Both the position numbers and the translations under genes were made by a program. Of a stretch of DNA of 64,000 bases, positions 8,487-18,341 are shown piece by piece. A model generated the notes under the pieces. It did no database searches, was not told where the DNA came from, and saw nothing but the letters and a program-made list of their open reading frames with translations. Where the stretch lies: assembly GCF_012979535.1 (NCBI RefSeq), contig NZ_CP053015.1:372001-436000 (forward strand), written 5' to 3'. This DNA comes from Sphingomonas lacunae (GTDB taxonomy: Bacteria; Pseudomonadota; Alphaproteobacteria; Sphingomonadales; Sphingomonadaceae). The stretch's first letter is position 1; each line of letters opens with the position of its first letter.

Positions 8487-10220
8487 ATGGCGGACTTTGA
8501 CCTTATCATCAGCGGCGGCACCATTGTCGATGGCAGCGGCGGTGAGCCCTATCGCGGCGATGTCGCGGTGAAGGATGGGCGGATTGCGGCGGTTGGCACC
8601 CTGCCCGCTGGCGCGACGGCGAAAGAGACGATCGACGCCAGCGGGTTGATCGTGACGCCGGGCTTTGTTGATGTGCACACCCATTTCGATGGTCAGGTGA
8701 CGTGGGACAACCGCCTCGTCCCCTCATCGGGTCATGGCGTGACGACGGTGGTGATGGGCAATTGCGGTGTTGGCTTTGCGCCGTGCCGGCCGCACCAGCG
8801 CGACATGCTGGTCAAGCTGATGGAGGGGGTCGAGGATATTCCCGAAGTGGTGATGGTCGATGGCCTGCCGTGGAACTGGGAGACCTTCCCCGACTATCTT
8901 GACGCGCTCGAACAGCGGCAACTCGACATTGATGTGGCGGCGCAAATCCCCCACTCGGCGCTGCGCATCTATGTGATGGGCGAACGCGCCGCGCGGCAGG
9001 AAGCGCCGACCGCCGAGGATCTGGCGCAGATGCGGGCGCTGGTGGCGGAGGGTATCCGCGCCGGCGGCTTTGGCGTCACCACGTCGCGCAACGTCATGCA
9101 CCGCACCCGCGCCGGAGACATTGCGCCGAGCCTCTATTCCGATGTTGATGAGCTGTGCACGCTGGCCGAGGGGCTGAATGATGCCGGCGGCGGCGTCTTC
9201 CAGATCATCCCCGCGCCGATGGAGGATGCCGTCGAGGAATTCGAACTGTTGCGCACCGTCGCGAAGCGCGGCCAGCGGCCCTTGTCCTTCACCCTGCTCG
9301 ACGTGCCGGGGCAAAAGGGGCCGGGCTGGCGTCCCGTGCTGGACAGACTGAGCGAAGCCAATGCCGAAGGGCTGACGATCACCGGTCAGGTGGCGCCGCG
9401 CCCGGTCGGCATGTTCTTTGGTCTCGACCTCAGCCTCCATCATTTCAGCAGCCACCCCAGCTACAAGACGATTGCCCATCTGCCGCTCGCAGAGCGCGTG
9501 GAGCGGATGCGCGATCCGGCGTTCCGCGCGCAATTGCTGAGCGAGCAGCCCGAGGACAGCAACCCGACGACGCTGCAACTGATCGGCGCGTTCCGGGCGA
9601 CCTGCCCCTGGGATGACACGCCCAATTATGAGCCATCACGCGACGACCGGGTCGAGGCGCGGGCGGCGGCAGCTGGCCTGTCGCTCGACGACTATGCCTA
9701 TGACGCGCTGCTGGCGAAAGACGGCAAGGCGATGTTCTACCTCCCCGCCGCCAATTACAGCGAGGGCAATCTCGACGCGGTGCGGACGATGCTGGGCCAC
9801 CCCAACACGCTGATGGCGCTGGCCGATGGCGGGGCGCATTATGGCCTGATCTGCGACGCCAGCTTCCCCACCTATTATCTGCAACGCTGGGTGCGTGATG
9901 CGCGCGAGGAGCAGCGTATCCCCTTGCCCACCGCGATTGCCGAGATGACGAGCAAGGCGGCGGCGCTGGTCGGGCTGGCGGATCGCGGACGGTTGGCGGT
10001 GGGGCTGAAGGCCGACATCAATGTCATCGACCTGGAATCGCTCAGGCTCGATGTGCCGACCATCGCCTATGACCTGCCGGCCGGGGGCAAGCGGATGCAG
10101 CAGCCGGCGCAGGGCTATGTCGCCACCATCGTGTCAGGCATCGTCACCTATCGCCATGGCGAGCACAGCGGCGCCCTGCCCGGCCGACTGGTACGGCGGC
10201 AGGATGCGGTGGCGGCCTGA
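8487..10220 (+). CDS. Amidohydrolase, N-acyl-D-amino-acid deacylase type
   Basis: 577 aa from the ATG at 8487, preceded by CAGGAGAGAG. It is a metal-dependent amidohydrolase: a beta-strand start (DLIISGGTIVDGSG), the metal motif GFVDVHTHFDGQ (HxH), a long TIM-barrel body and a C-terminal composite beta domain (GLKADINVIDLESL). The layout matches the D-aminoacylase/amidohydrolase-3 family. It could cleave an N-acyl amino acid or a cyclic amide; release of glycine or taurine conjugates is imaginable given the neighbouring cluster, but nothing in the sequence shows this. No signal peptide, so cytoplasmic. It is convergent with the alcohol dehydrogenase at 10251. Confidence 0.85.
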   Translation: MADFDLIISGGTIVDGSGGEPYRGDVAVKDGRIAAVGTLPAGATAKETIDASGLIVTPGFVDVHTHFDGQVTWDNRLVPSSGHGVTTVVMGNCGVGFAPCRPHQRDMLVKLMEGVEDIPEVVMVDGLPWNWETFPDYLDALEQRQLDIDVAAQIPHSALRIYVMGERAARQEAPTAEDLAQMRALVAEGIRAGGFGVTTSRNVMHRTRAGDIAPSLYSDVDELCTLAEGLNDAGGGVFQIIPAPMEDAVEEFELLRTVAKRGQRPLSFTLLDVPGQKGPGWRPVLDRLSEANAEGLTITGQVAPRPVGMFFGLDLSLHHFSSHPSYKTIAHLPLAERVERMRDPAFRAQLLSEQPEDSNPTTLQLIGAFRATCPWDDTPNYEPSRDDRVEARAAAAGLSLDDYAYDALLAKDGKAMFYLPAANYSEGNLDAVRTMLGHPNTLMALADGGAHYGLICDASFPTYYLQRWVRDAREEQRIPLPTAIAEMTSKAAALVGLADRGRLAVGLKADINVIDLESLRLDVPTIAYDLPAGGKRMQQPAQGYVATIVSGIVTYRHGEHSGALPGRLVRRQDAVAA

Positions 10221-10237
10221 CCGGACATGTCAGGCCG
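10213..10237. terminator. Hairpin between convergent genes, candidate terminator
   Basis: CGGCCTGAC and GTCAGGCCG form a perfect 9-bp stem with loop CGGACAT. It overlaps the end of the amidohydrolase gene and sits 14 bases from the end of the convergent alcohol dehydrogenase. There is no U-rich tail in either direction, so termination may be weak. Confidence 0.45.
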
Positions 10238-10250
10238 GCGGGTGGTCGGC

Positions 10251-11291
10251 TCAGTCGGGGTGGAGCACCATCTTGAGCGCCCCGGCCTCCCGGCTGTCAA
10301 ACAGGCGATAGGCTTCCTCCCCCGCGCTCAATGGCAGACGGTGGCTGATATAGCGTTCGGGCCGCAGCCGCCCGGACTGCACCAACGGGAACAGTGCGGG
10401 CAGCTCTTCGGGCACTGAACATGTGCCGATACGGAAGGTGAGGCCGGCGGCAAAGGCGCGTTCGAGCGGGAAGCCAAAGCGGCGCGATTGCTGGACGCCG
10501 ATGACCGACACCGTGCCGCGTGAGCGCACCAGCCGCAGCGCAAAATCGACCGTCGCGTCGCTGCCGACCACTTCGACGACGCAGTCGAGCTTGAAACCCT
10601 TTGTATCCTGCTTGATCCGTTCCAGCGCCTCGTCAGGGTGGAGGGTAATTGCGCCCGACTGTTCGGCCATCGCCCGCCGTTCGGCAATCGGGTCTATCGC
10701 ATAGACGACATGCGCGCCCATGACAAAGGCGCTGTCGACCGCCATCAGGCCAATCGGGCCAAGGCCGATCACCGCGACGCTGCTGCCCGGTTTGATGTCG
10801 GCATTGCGCGCGCCATACCAGGCGGTGGCGAGCGCGTCGGTCATCATCAGCGCCTGATCCTCGCTGACGCCATCGGGAATGCGCACCGCATTCATGTCCG
10901 CCGCCGGGACACGGAATGCCTCGGCCTGCACGCCTTGCAGATTGGCGGAGAGGCCATAGCAGCCGCCGCCCCGGTTCTCGCAGGTGTTGACCACGCCCGA
11001 CAGGCAGGAGCGGCAGGCACCACAGCCGACCGCGGCGGGCATCATCACCTTGTCGCCAACCCTGACCCGGCTGACGCCCCGGCCGACCTCGACGACTTCG
11101 CCGACCGCCTCGTGGCCGACGCAAAAGCCGACATCCTCGGAAAAGCCGTGACCATGATAGATGTGGAGATCGGACCCGCAAATCGAGCAGCCGGTCATCT
11201 TCACCAGCGCGTCACGCTCCGACAGCAGGGTGGGATCGTCCATCGCCTCATGTCTTATGTCGCGCGCGCCATAGTAACGCAGGGCCTTCAT
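10251..11291 (-). CDS. Zinc-dependent alcohol dehydrogenase (MDR family)
   Basis: 346 aa from the ATG at 11291, preceded by GGAGGGG. It is a medium-chain dehydrogenase: catalytic-zinc residues in TGCSICGSDLH and VGHEAVGEV, structural-zinc cysteines in CGACRSCLSGVVNTC (C-x2-C-x2-C-x7-C), and a Rossmann motif VIGLGPIGLMAVD. It would oxidise an alcohol or reduce an aldehyde/ketone with NAD(P). It is the last gene of a TetR-flanked minus-strand operon (SDR, ACAD, amidohydrolase, this gene) and overlaps the preceding gene by four bases, so co-translation is likely. Substrate unknown. Confidence 0.9.
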   Translation of the reverse strand: MKALRYYGARDIRHEAMDDPTLLSERDALVKMTGCSICGSDLHIYHGHGFSEDVGFCVGHEAVGEVVEVGRGVSRVRVGDKVMMPAAVGCGACRSCLSGVVNTCENRGGGCYGLSANLQGVQAEAFRVPAADMNAVRIPDGVSEDQALMMTDALATAWYGARNADIKPGSSVAVIGLGPIGLMAVDSAFVMGAHVVYAIDPIAERRAMAEQSGAITLHPDEALERIKQDTKGFKLDCVVEVVGSDATVDFALRLVRSRGTVSVIGVQQSRRFGFPLERAFAAGLTFRIGTCSVPEELPALFPLVQSGRLRPERYISHRLPLSAGEEAYRLFDSREAGALKMVLHPD

Positions 11292-12328
11292 GCCGTCCCC
11301 TCCAACCGATAGAAACGCGCCGCCGTGCCAGCGAACAGCGCCGCCTTTTCGTCCGCCGATGCGCCCGCCGCGATGCGTTTGAATGCGTTCCACAGCGTCG
11401 GATAATCACAGGCCCAGCCGTCAACCGGGAAATTGCTTTCGAACATGCAGCGACCCACGCCAAACAGTTCGATGCAGCTTTCGATATAGGGCGCCCATGC
11501 CGTCGCCAGCGTCTCGGATGAAGGGCGGACATCGGGGCCCATGCCGTCAAAGCCGGGGAAAGGCATGCCGAGACCGCCGAGCTTCACATGCACATTGGCC
11601 AGTTCGGCGAGTGCGGCCATGCTTGCGCGCCAGGTGGTGAAACGCTCCTCGCGCTGTCCGGCGTAGCGGTCGAGGCCGACCGGCGTCCCGACATGGTCGA
11701 TGACCATCGCTACATCGGGGAAGGCCTTTGCCAGCGCTCTGACTTCGGGCAGCTGTGGTTCGAGCACCCACAGGTCGAGCGAGAGGTTGCGGCTGGCGAA
11801 ATGGCGGAGCGCGGCATGAACGGCAGGCGATGCGCACAGACCGGCGACACTGTGCGCCAACGGCCCCAGCACCGCCGGATCATCATCATGCGCCATCATG
11901 TGACGGATGCCGCGAAAGCGTCCGCCGCCTGCTGCGATATGCGCGTCGAGAACATCCGCCACCGCATCACCCAGGCCGAGATCAGCATGGCCGACAATGC
12001 CGGCGCAGGCGCGGGTGACGCCATAGATGCCGCTCGCCGCCATCGCCGCGACACCGTTGACGAACTCGGTCTCCCCGACCGGCTTCATCGCCTCCGGTCC
12101 CTCAGCCCGGTAGAAGGCGCCGCACTGGACATAGACGGTGCCGACCACATTGTGCCCGGCCCCGGCGTCCGCCAGCAGCTCGTCGAGCAGATAGCGCGGC
12201 GACTGGCGCAGGATCGCCTCGAACGGATGCGTCTGCGGCGGCAGATGCGGAATGCGGGACCGCCAGTCCCACAGATGATGGTGCGGATCGATGATCGGCA
12301 GATCGGGGTCAATGATGGCTTCGGGCAT
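11288..12328 (-). CDS. Amidohydrolase (PF04909 type, lactonase-like)
   Basis: 346 aa. It begins IIDPDLPIIDPHHHLWDW, carrying the metal-binding HxH of the amidohydrolase-2 family, and continues with MVIDHVGTPVGLDRY and a C-terminal CMFESNFPVD strand, matching the sugar-lactonase / 2-pyrone-4,6-dicarboxylate-lactonase branch. Probable reaction: hydrolysis of a lactone or decarboxylation of an aromatic acid. It overlaps the downstream alcohol dehydrogenase by ATGA and lies 53 bases after the ACAD. Together they look like a short catabolic operon for a cyclic compound. Confidence 0.85.
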   Translation of the reverse strand: MPEAIIDPDLPIIDPHHHLWDWRSRIPHLPPQTHPFEAILRQSPRYLLDELLADAGAGHNVVGTVYVQCGAFYRAEGPEAMKPVGETEFVNGVAAMAASGIYGVTRACAGIVGHADLGLGDAVADVLDAHIAAGGGRFRGIRHMMAHDDDPAVLGPLAHSVAGLCASPAVHAALRHFASRNLSLDLWVLEPQLPEVRALAKAFPDVAMVIDHVGTPVGLDRYAGQREERFTTWRASMAALAELANVHVKLGGLGMPFPGFDGMGPDVRPSSETLATAWAPYIESCIELFGVGRCMFESNFPVDGWACDYPTLWNAFKRIAAGASADEKAALFAGTAARFYRLEGTA

Positions 12329-12381
12329 GGTGGGCTCCCCCTGTCTCCCTCTCCCGCTGGCGAGAAAGGGAGACGCGTGAC

Positions 12382-13608
12382 TTACCGCTCGTTCATCGCG
12401 GCATATTCCTTGATCTTCTGCTTGCCGAGCTGGCTCATATGCACCTCGTCGGGGCCGTCGGCGATGCGGACAAAGCGGTTGAGCGTGAAGAAGCGGGCGA
12501 TCGGCGTGTCGTCGGACACGCCCATACCGCCATGCACCTGGATCGCCCGGTCACAGACAGTCTGTGCCATTTGCGGTGCCACCACCTTGATCGCGGCGAT
12601 CAGATCCTTGGCCACCTTGTTGCCATAGCGGTCCATCGCGTCAGCCGCCTTGAGGGTCAGCAGGCGCGACATTTCGATCTCGCAAAAGCTCTTGGCAACA
12701 TCCTGCCGGATGCTCGACTGGTCGGCCAGCTTCTTGCCAAAGGCGACGCGGCTGTCGGCCCGCCGCGCCATGATCTCCAGCGCGCGCTGCGCCTGACCGA
12801 TCGAGCGCATGCAGTGGTGGATGCGGCCCGGCCCGAGGCGGCCCTGTGCAATCTCGAAGCCGCGCCCTTCACCGAGGATGAGATTTTCCTTTGGGACCCG
12901 CACATTGTCGAACCTCAGTTCACATTCACCGCCGGGCGAATTGTGGCTGCCGAACACGGTGAGGTGGCGGACGATGGTAATGCCCGGCGTGTCGGGCTCG
13001 ACCAGTATCTGCGAATGCTGGGCATGGCGGGGCGCATCAAAGTCGGTCTTGCCCATCACGATCCAGATAGTACAGCGCGGGTGCATAGCGTTCGAAATCC
13101 ACCATTTGCGCCCGTTGAGCACATAATGGTCGCCATCGGGCGTGATCGACAGTTCGAGGTTGGTGGCATCCGACGAGGCGACCTGCGGTTCGGTCATCAC
13201 ATAGGCCGAGCGGATCGAGCCATCGAGCAGCGGCTTGAGCCATTTCTCCTGCTGTTCGGGCGATCCGAACTTGGCGAGCACCTCCATATTGCCAGTGTCG
13301 GGCGCCGAACAGTTGAACACCTGGCTCGACCAGGGCACACGGCCCATCAGTTCCGCTAGCGGCGCATATTCAAGGTTGGTGAGTCCGGGCGAAAATTCCC
13401 CATATTCATGCGGAAGGAACAGGTTCCAAAGGCCCAGCGCCCTGGCTTTTTCCTTGAGCGGCTCCATGCCGGGCCATTCCTGCCACTGGTTGGCGGGGTC
13501 GGTGACAAAGTCATGATAGGCCTGCTCATTGGGATAGACATGTTCGTCCATGAAGGCGCCGATCTGCGCCAGCAGGCCCTTCACCTTGTCGCTATGCTCG
13601 AAATCCAT
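12382..13608 (-). CDS. Acyl-CoA dehydrogenase, ACAD10/11-like
   Basis: 408 aa, starting [17 protein letters not shown]. Motifs: [15 protein letters not shown] (flavin/substrate segment), [43 protein letters not shown] and the C-terminal [11 protein letters not shown]. The last two are typical of the ACAD10/11 and related bacterial clades, which often act on hydroxylated or branched acyl-CoAs. The gap to the upstream SDR is 36 bases, so they are probably co-transcribed. No steroid-type operator precedes this operon. Confidence 0.9.
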   Translation of the reverse strand: MDFEHSDKVKGLLAQIGAFMDEHVYPNEQAYHDFVTDPANQWQEWPGMEPLKEKARALGLWNLFLPHEYGEFSPGLTNLEYAPLAELMGRVPWSSQVFNCSAPDTGNMEVLAKFGSPEQQEKWLKPLLDGSIRSAYVMTEPQVASSDATNLELSITPDGDHYVLNGRKWWISNAMHPRCTIWIVMGKTDFDAPRHAQHSQILVEPDTPGITIVRHLTVFGSHNSPGGECELRFDNVRVPKENLILGEGRGFEIAQGRLGPGRIHHCMRSIGQAQRALEIMARRADSRVAFGKKLADQSSIRQDVAKSFCEIEMSRLLTLKAADAMDRYGNKVAKDLIAAIKVVAPQMAQTVCDRAIQVHGGMGVSDDTPIARFFTLNRFVRIADGPDEVHMSQLGKQKIKEYAAMNER

Positions 13609-13644
13609 TGCTCTCTCCGTACTGAAAATTTTCCGCGTTTCGCC

Positions 13645-14385
<741 letters not shown>

Positions 14386-14419
14386 CGCCAGCCGTTCCCG
14401 TTCTGTTGAGTCTCTCGCC

Positions 14420-14435
14420 TTATCCAAATGGATAA
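14420..14435. promoter_or_regulatory. 16-bp palindrome between SDR and tetR, candidate TetR operator
   Basis: TTATCCA, AA, TGGATAA is a perfect inverted repeat with 7-bp arms, located in the 90-base divergent region 35 bases from the SDR start and 41 from the TetR start. TetR regulators usually bind such palindromes between themselves and a divergent target. Binding is inferred. Confidence 0.5.
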
Positions 14436-14475
14436 TCGAATTGACCGTCGGGCTTGTCAATGCCATTCCTGCGTC

Positions 14476-15147
14476 ATGGTTCTGCTTGCTGCCCCTGCCG
14501 ACTCCGGTCAGACGCGGTCCGCCGCTGCCGAAGCGATGAAGGCCGTCGCGCTGCGACTGTTCGCGCAATCGGGCATCAATGCGGTCACGGTACGCCAGAT
14601 TGCCGAAGCGGCCGGACAGAAAAACCATGCCGCCGTCACCTATCATTTTGGCAGCAAGGAAGCGCTGATCCGCGAGCTGATTGTCGATGGCGCGGCACGG
14701 ATCGACGCCGCTCGCAACGCCTGGCTTGATGCCGCAGAAGCAGCCGGTGGCCCGCGCAGTATCGAAGAGGTGATGAACGGCCTTGTCCGCACCTCGCTGG
14801 ACCATGACCCGCCGACTGGAAGGGAATGGTACAACCGCTTTTTGGCTGGGGTCCAGCTGGTCAATCGCGCCCTGTTCGAGGATGCGGTGCGCGGGCGCTG
14901 GAATCGCGGTTACCAGCGTTGCCTCGACCATTGTCGTCGCCTGCTCCCCGGCATCCCGCCACGCACGATGAACCAGCGCCTGCTGTTTATGGGCGCCGCG
15001 ATAGGCGCCATCCTCGCCGCCCGCGAAACCGAGTTGGCCGACCAGAGCCGCCATCACCCGATGTGGAGCGCGGACGCCACACTCGACCAGATTGCCCTGA
15101 CCCTCGCGGCCATGATTGACCAACCGGAATGCAAAGCAACCGCATGA
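14476..15147 (+). CDS. TetR-family transcriptional regulator
   Basis: 223 aa from the ATG at 14476 (MVLLAAPADSG); an earlier ATG at 14428 is in frame but would place the start inside the candidate operator. The N-terminal HTH is clear (VRQIAEAAGQKNHAAVTYHF then GSKEALIREL), and a C-terminal all-helical ligand domain follows. It probably controls the divergent SDR-ACAD-amidohydrolase-ADH operon through the palindrome at 14420. The ligand is unknown; a CoA thioester would fit the presence of an ACAD. It ends 48 bases before the tRNA gene. Confidence 0.88.
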   Translation: MVLLAAPADSGQTRSAAAEAMKAVALRLFAQSGINAVTVRQIAEAAGQKNHAAVTYHFGSKEALIRELIVDGAARIDAARNAWLDAAEAAGGPRSIEEVMNGLVRTSLDHDPPTGREWYNRFLAGVQLVNRALFEDAVRGRWNRGYQRCLDHCRRLLPGIPPRTMNQRLLFMGAAIGAILAARETELADQSRHHPMWSADATLDQIALTLAAMIDQPECKATA

Positions 15148-15195
15148 AACGGGCGCTTGTGTTGCCCAGCCGACGCTGATACAGGCCCGGCCATC

Positions 15196-15271
15196 GCCGC
15201 TTTAGCTCAGTTGGTAGAGCATCGCATTCGTAATGCGGGGGTCACAGGTTCGAGTCCTGTAAGCGGCACCA
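15196..15271 (+). tRNA. tRNA-Thr (anticodon CGT)
   Basis: A 76-base cloverleaf with encoded CCA: acceptor GCCGCTT pairs with AAGCGGC, D-arm GCTCAGTTGGTAGAGC, anticodon stem TCGCA/TGCGG around loop TTCGTAA (anticodon CGT, reading ACG), T-arm ACAGG-TTCGAGT-CCTGT, discriminator A and CCA. It stands directly left of the steroid cluster. tRNA genes often serve as integration sites, but I found no second copy of its 3' end in the window. Confidence 0.96.
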
Positions 15272-15605
15272 TCCCCCATCGAAACCCTCTCACTCAGCGA
15301 CCCTTTGTTGCACTGGTCCGCGGGACTCGCGGCGCGAGTGGCAAAATGGGGTGACACGTCCCTTTGTCACGGACCGGGCCCTGCGCAACCCCGGACCGAC
15401 GACAAGACTGGGCCCACCGGCATTCACTATCGCCATGCCAGAAGGTCCGGTTTTGCGCACCAATCCGCTGGTCATCCGGGCGACATAGTCGGAACACACG
15501 CCGTTTTACCCTCATATGCGTATTTCCAATTGACCTTTGCTACGCATTTATGCATTCTAGCCTTAATCAGCGCGATAAGCTGCCAACCTTCAGGGGGGAG
15601 TTCCT
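15272..15605. other. Intergenic region upstream of TonB receptor
   Basis: No credible gene; a short minus-strand frame at 15290-15499 has a composition like common sphingomonad intergenic repeats and lacks any family signature. The right third holds the promoter region of the receptor: operator-like repeat at 15514-15549, a TTGACC -35 candidate at 15530 with CATTCT 17 bases later, and GGGGGGAG immediately before the receptor ATG. Confidence 0.6.
15514..15549. promoter_or_regulatory. Steroid-regulon operator, site A (TonB receptor)
   Basis: ATATGCGT, 20 bases, ACGCATTT. One of nine copies of the same spaced inverted repeat. The right half-site lies between the candidate -35 (TTGACC at 15530) and -10 (CATTCT at 15553), which would suit repression of the TonB receptor gene. 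The transcription factor is not identified by the sequence. Confidence 0.65.
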
Positions 15606-18155
15606 ATGCAACGAATCAATCGCTCACATTCCGTCGTCACCTTGCTGTTGGGTTCGAGCCTCATGGCGCTCGCGGCCCCGGCCGCGGCGCAGGAAGCCGA
15701 TGCCGCCAATGACAGCGGCCTGGAAGACATTGTCGTCACCGCGCAAAAGCGCGAACAGAATCTCCAGGATGTGCCGCTCGCGATCAGCGCTATCAGCGCC
15801 GACAAGGTCGATCGACTGGGCGTCAACGATGCCCGCGACCTCAGCGGCCTCGCTCCCAACGTCACCATTACCCAAGGCACGACCAGCGGCGCCGCCGCTG
15901 TCATCTCCATCCGCGGCATTCCGACGCCCGCGTCGGAAACCTTTGGCCTCGACACGTCGAACGGCCTGTACATCGACGGCGTCTACATCGGCCGTTCGGG
16001 TGCCAGTGGCCTCGATGTCATGGACATCGAGCGTGTTGAAGTCCTGCGTGGTCCGCAGGGTACGTTGTTCGGCCGCAACACGACCGGCGGCGCCATCGCC
16101 TTCATCAGCCGCGCCCCGTCGAGCGATTTCCGCCTGCGTGGCCAGGTCGGCTATGGCAATTTCGGCGCTTGGAACGCCCGCGTCACGCTCGACCCGGGTG
16201 AGTTCGCCGGCATTTCGACAAGCTTCTCCTTCTCGCATCGCCAGCGCAACGGCATCGTCGACAATATCAACCAACCGTCCGACAGCCGCGATCCCGGCGC
16301 CCGCAACACCGATTCCTTCCGCATCGCCGCCCGTGCGCCAATCGGCAGTTCGGGCAGCATCCAGTATATCTTCGACTGGACGCTTCTGGAATCCTCACCG
16401 AATGCGTTCCAGCTCACCAATGTTGCCAACGGCACTGTTCGTCCGCCGGCGGTGGTTGACGGACAGTCGCTCGTCGTCACCCAGCAGGCGCCGGTCCAGC
16501 AATATCTGGCAGGTGTTGCCTTCGCCAATCCGGCCTGCGCCGCCCTTGCCGCCCCGACCCGCGTTTATCGCGAAACGGTCTGCAACGACATCCTCGGCTT
16601 CTCGTCTGACAAGACCTGGGGCCACAACCTCCAGATCGAAAATGACTTCGATGCCTTTTCCGTCAAGCTGACGACCGGGTATCGCCATTGGCGCAATGAA
16701 AGCAATTCGGACCTGGACGGCATTGGCCGCTTCACTGGCCCGGCCTTCAGCCAGGCGTCGCTGTTCAACGGCATGCCGGCCAGCCTGCTCCAGTTCATCC
16801 CGACTATCCCGGCCGCTGCCCGTCCGCTCATCGCGGCCGCGCCGGTGCCGACCGTGTCGCAAAACCTGTTTGATACCAACAACCAGCGTCGCCACCGCCA
16901 GTTCAGCCAGGAAATCGAATTTTCCGGTGACACCGACAATCTCGACTGGGTCGTCGGCGGGTTCTACTTCTGGGAGAAGGGTTCCGAGGTCAATCCGCAG
17001 AACAGCGGCTTCGTTCTCGACACCAACAATATCTTCCTCGGCAACTTCGGTCCGCTTGGCCCGTCGTTCGTCGCCGCCAACCCGGCGCGCTATCGCCTGG
17101 TGCAGACGCTTGCCACACTGCGCTATTCAGCCGAAGCGGAATCGACCGCTCTCTACAGCCAGGTCACCTTCTATCCGGGTGGTCGTGACAGCGGCCTGCG
17201 CTTGACGGCCGGTGGCCGTTACAGCTGGGACAGCAAGAGCATGGTCCGCACCCAGAACGGTGCGACAGCGCTTGTCACACCGGAAACGGGTTCGGCTGAC
17301 TTCAGCAAGTTCACCTGGAACCTGATGCTGGGCTATGACATCGCGGACGGCATCACCAGCTACGCACGTGTTGCCACCGGCTATCGTTCGGGTGGCTTCA
17401 ATGCCCAGGACCCGGTCATCACCGGCACGGCAATCATTCCCAACTTTGACGAGGAAAGCGTCATTTCCTACGAAGTTGGCCTGAAAACCGAACTGTTTGA
17501 CCGTCGTCTGCGGCTTAATGTCGCAGGCTATTACAACGAATATACCGATCTCGCGGTCAACATCCCGCTGACCAACGCACCGGCCGGCACCTTCGCCAGC
17601 CGTGTCGGTAACGCCGGCAAGGTGACCTACACCGGCTTTGAAGTCGAAGCGCAGGCTGTCCTGTCGCCCAACTTCTCGATCGACGGCACGCTTGGTTATG
17701 TCGATATCGAATATAAGGAGTTCCTTGCCGGTCAGTCGACGACTGCCGGGGCTCCGCCGGTCAACATCGCGTCGGTGATCACGCCGGGCTACACCTCGCC
17801 GTTCACCGCCAATGTCGCGCTGAATGCCAACGTCCCGCTCAACTGGGGCGATGCCCGCCTGACGGCCCGCATCGGCTACACTTATGAAGACGGCAAATAC
17901 AGCTTCTCCAACACCATCTCGACACCGTTCAATGAGCTGCTGAAGGGCGATAACCGGAATCTGATTGACGCCCAGATCACCATTGATCGCATCCCGCTGT
18001 CGGGTGGCGCGGAAGGCGAAGTCCGCCTGTGGGGCAAGAACTTGACCAACTCGCATGACTTTGTCCGCGGCATCGACTTTGGTCAGCTCGGCTATGCCGG
18101 CGGCTATTATGCTGATCCGCGGACCTATGGCATTACGCTCGGTATCACCTTCTGA
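15606..18155 (+). CDS. TonB-dependent outer-membrane receptor, likely steroid uptake
   Basis: 849 aa, with a signal peptide ending APAAAQEA, a plug domain beginning LEDIVVTAQKREQNLQDVPL, the plug motif IERVEVLRGPQGTLFGRNTTGG, and a 22-strand-type barrel ending in Phe (GITLGITF), all typical of sphingomonad receptors. The ATG at 15606 follows GGGGGGAG. The gene is monocistronic, bounded by operator site A upstream and a strong terminator downstream. It is the first gene of the steroid cluster and shares its operator, so transport of steroids or bile salts across the outer membrane is a reasonable inference. Specificity cannot be read from sequence. Confidence 0.93.
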   Translation: MQRINRSHSVVTLLLGSSLMALAAPAAAQEADAANDSGLEDIVVTAQKREQNLQDVPLAISAISADKVDRLGVNDARDLSGLAPNVTITQGTTSGAAAVISIRGIPTPASETFGLDTSNGLYIDGVYIGRSGASGLDVMDIERVEVLRGPQGTLFGRNTTGGAIAFISRAPSSDFRLRGQVGYGNFGAWNARVTLDPGEFAGISTSFSFSHRQRNGIVDNINQPSDSRDPGARNTDSFRIAARAPIGSSGSIQYIFDWTLLESSPNAFQLTNVANGTVRPPAVVDGQSLVVTQQAPVQQYLAGVAFANPACAALAAPTRVYRETVCNDILGFSSDKTWGHNLQIENDFDAFSVKLTTGYRHWRNESNSDLDGIGRFTGPAFSQASLFNGMPASLLQFIPTIPAAARPLIAAAPVPTVSQNLFDTNNQRRHRQFSQEIEFSGDTDNLDWVVGGFYFWEKGSEVNPQNSGFVLDTNNIFLGNFGPLGPSFVAANPARYRLVQTLATLRYSAEAESTALYSQVTFYPGGRDSGLRLTAGGRYSWDSKSMVRTQNGATALVTPETGSADFSKFTWNLMLGYDIADGITSYARVATGYRSGGFNAQDPVITGTAIIPNFDEESVISYEVGLKTELFDRRLRLNVAGYYNEYTDLAVNIPLTNAPAGTFASRVGNAGKVTYTGFEVEAQAVLSPNFSIDGTLGYVDIEYKEFLAGQSTTAGAPPVNIASVITPGYTSPFTANVALNANVPLNWGDARLTARIGYTYEDGKYSFSNTISTPFNELLKGDNRNLIDAQITIDRIPLSGGAEGEVRLWGKNLTNSHDFVRGIDFGQLGYAGGYYADPRTYGITLGITF

Positions 18156-18180
18156 GTCTGATCAATCGCTAACATCAACA

Positions 18181-18220
18181 GGGGCGGCTTGCAGGACTTG
18201 CAAGCCGCCCCTTCCTTTTG
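18181..18220 (+). terminator. Rho-independent terminator of the TonB receptor gene
   Basis: A perfect 13-bp stem (GGGGCGGCTTGCA with TGCAAGCCGCCCC), loop GGACT, followed by the T-rich tail TTCCTTTTG. It lies 25 bases after the receptor stop codon. Confidence 0.9.
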
Positions 18221-18341
18221 CACCGCGCCGCAGGTGGCCGCACGAACAGCGAGGCGGACACCCGCCCGTCCCATCAGGAACCGGCCGCTGCTCGCCTTTT
18301 CGGGCCAGACTGGAAAATGAGCCCCGGAAAGGGCAGCAGGC

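Noticed and set aside
14386-15123. Upstream extension of the SDR frame
   Set aside because: It lies antisense to the whole TetR gene and adds no SDR-like sequence; the ATG at 14385 gives a normal-length SDR.
15290-15499. Short minus-strand frame left of the TonB receptor
   Set aside because: Resembles spurious translations of common intergenic repeats; no ribosome site and no conserved motif.
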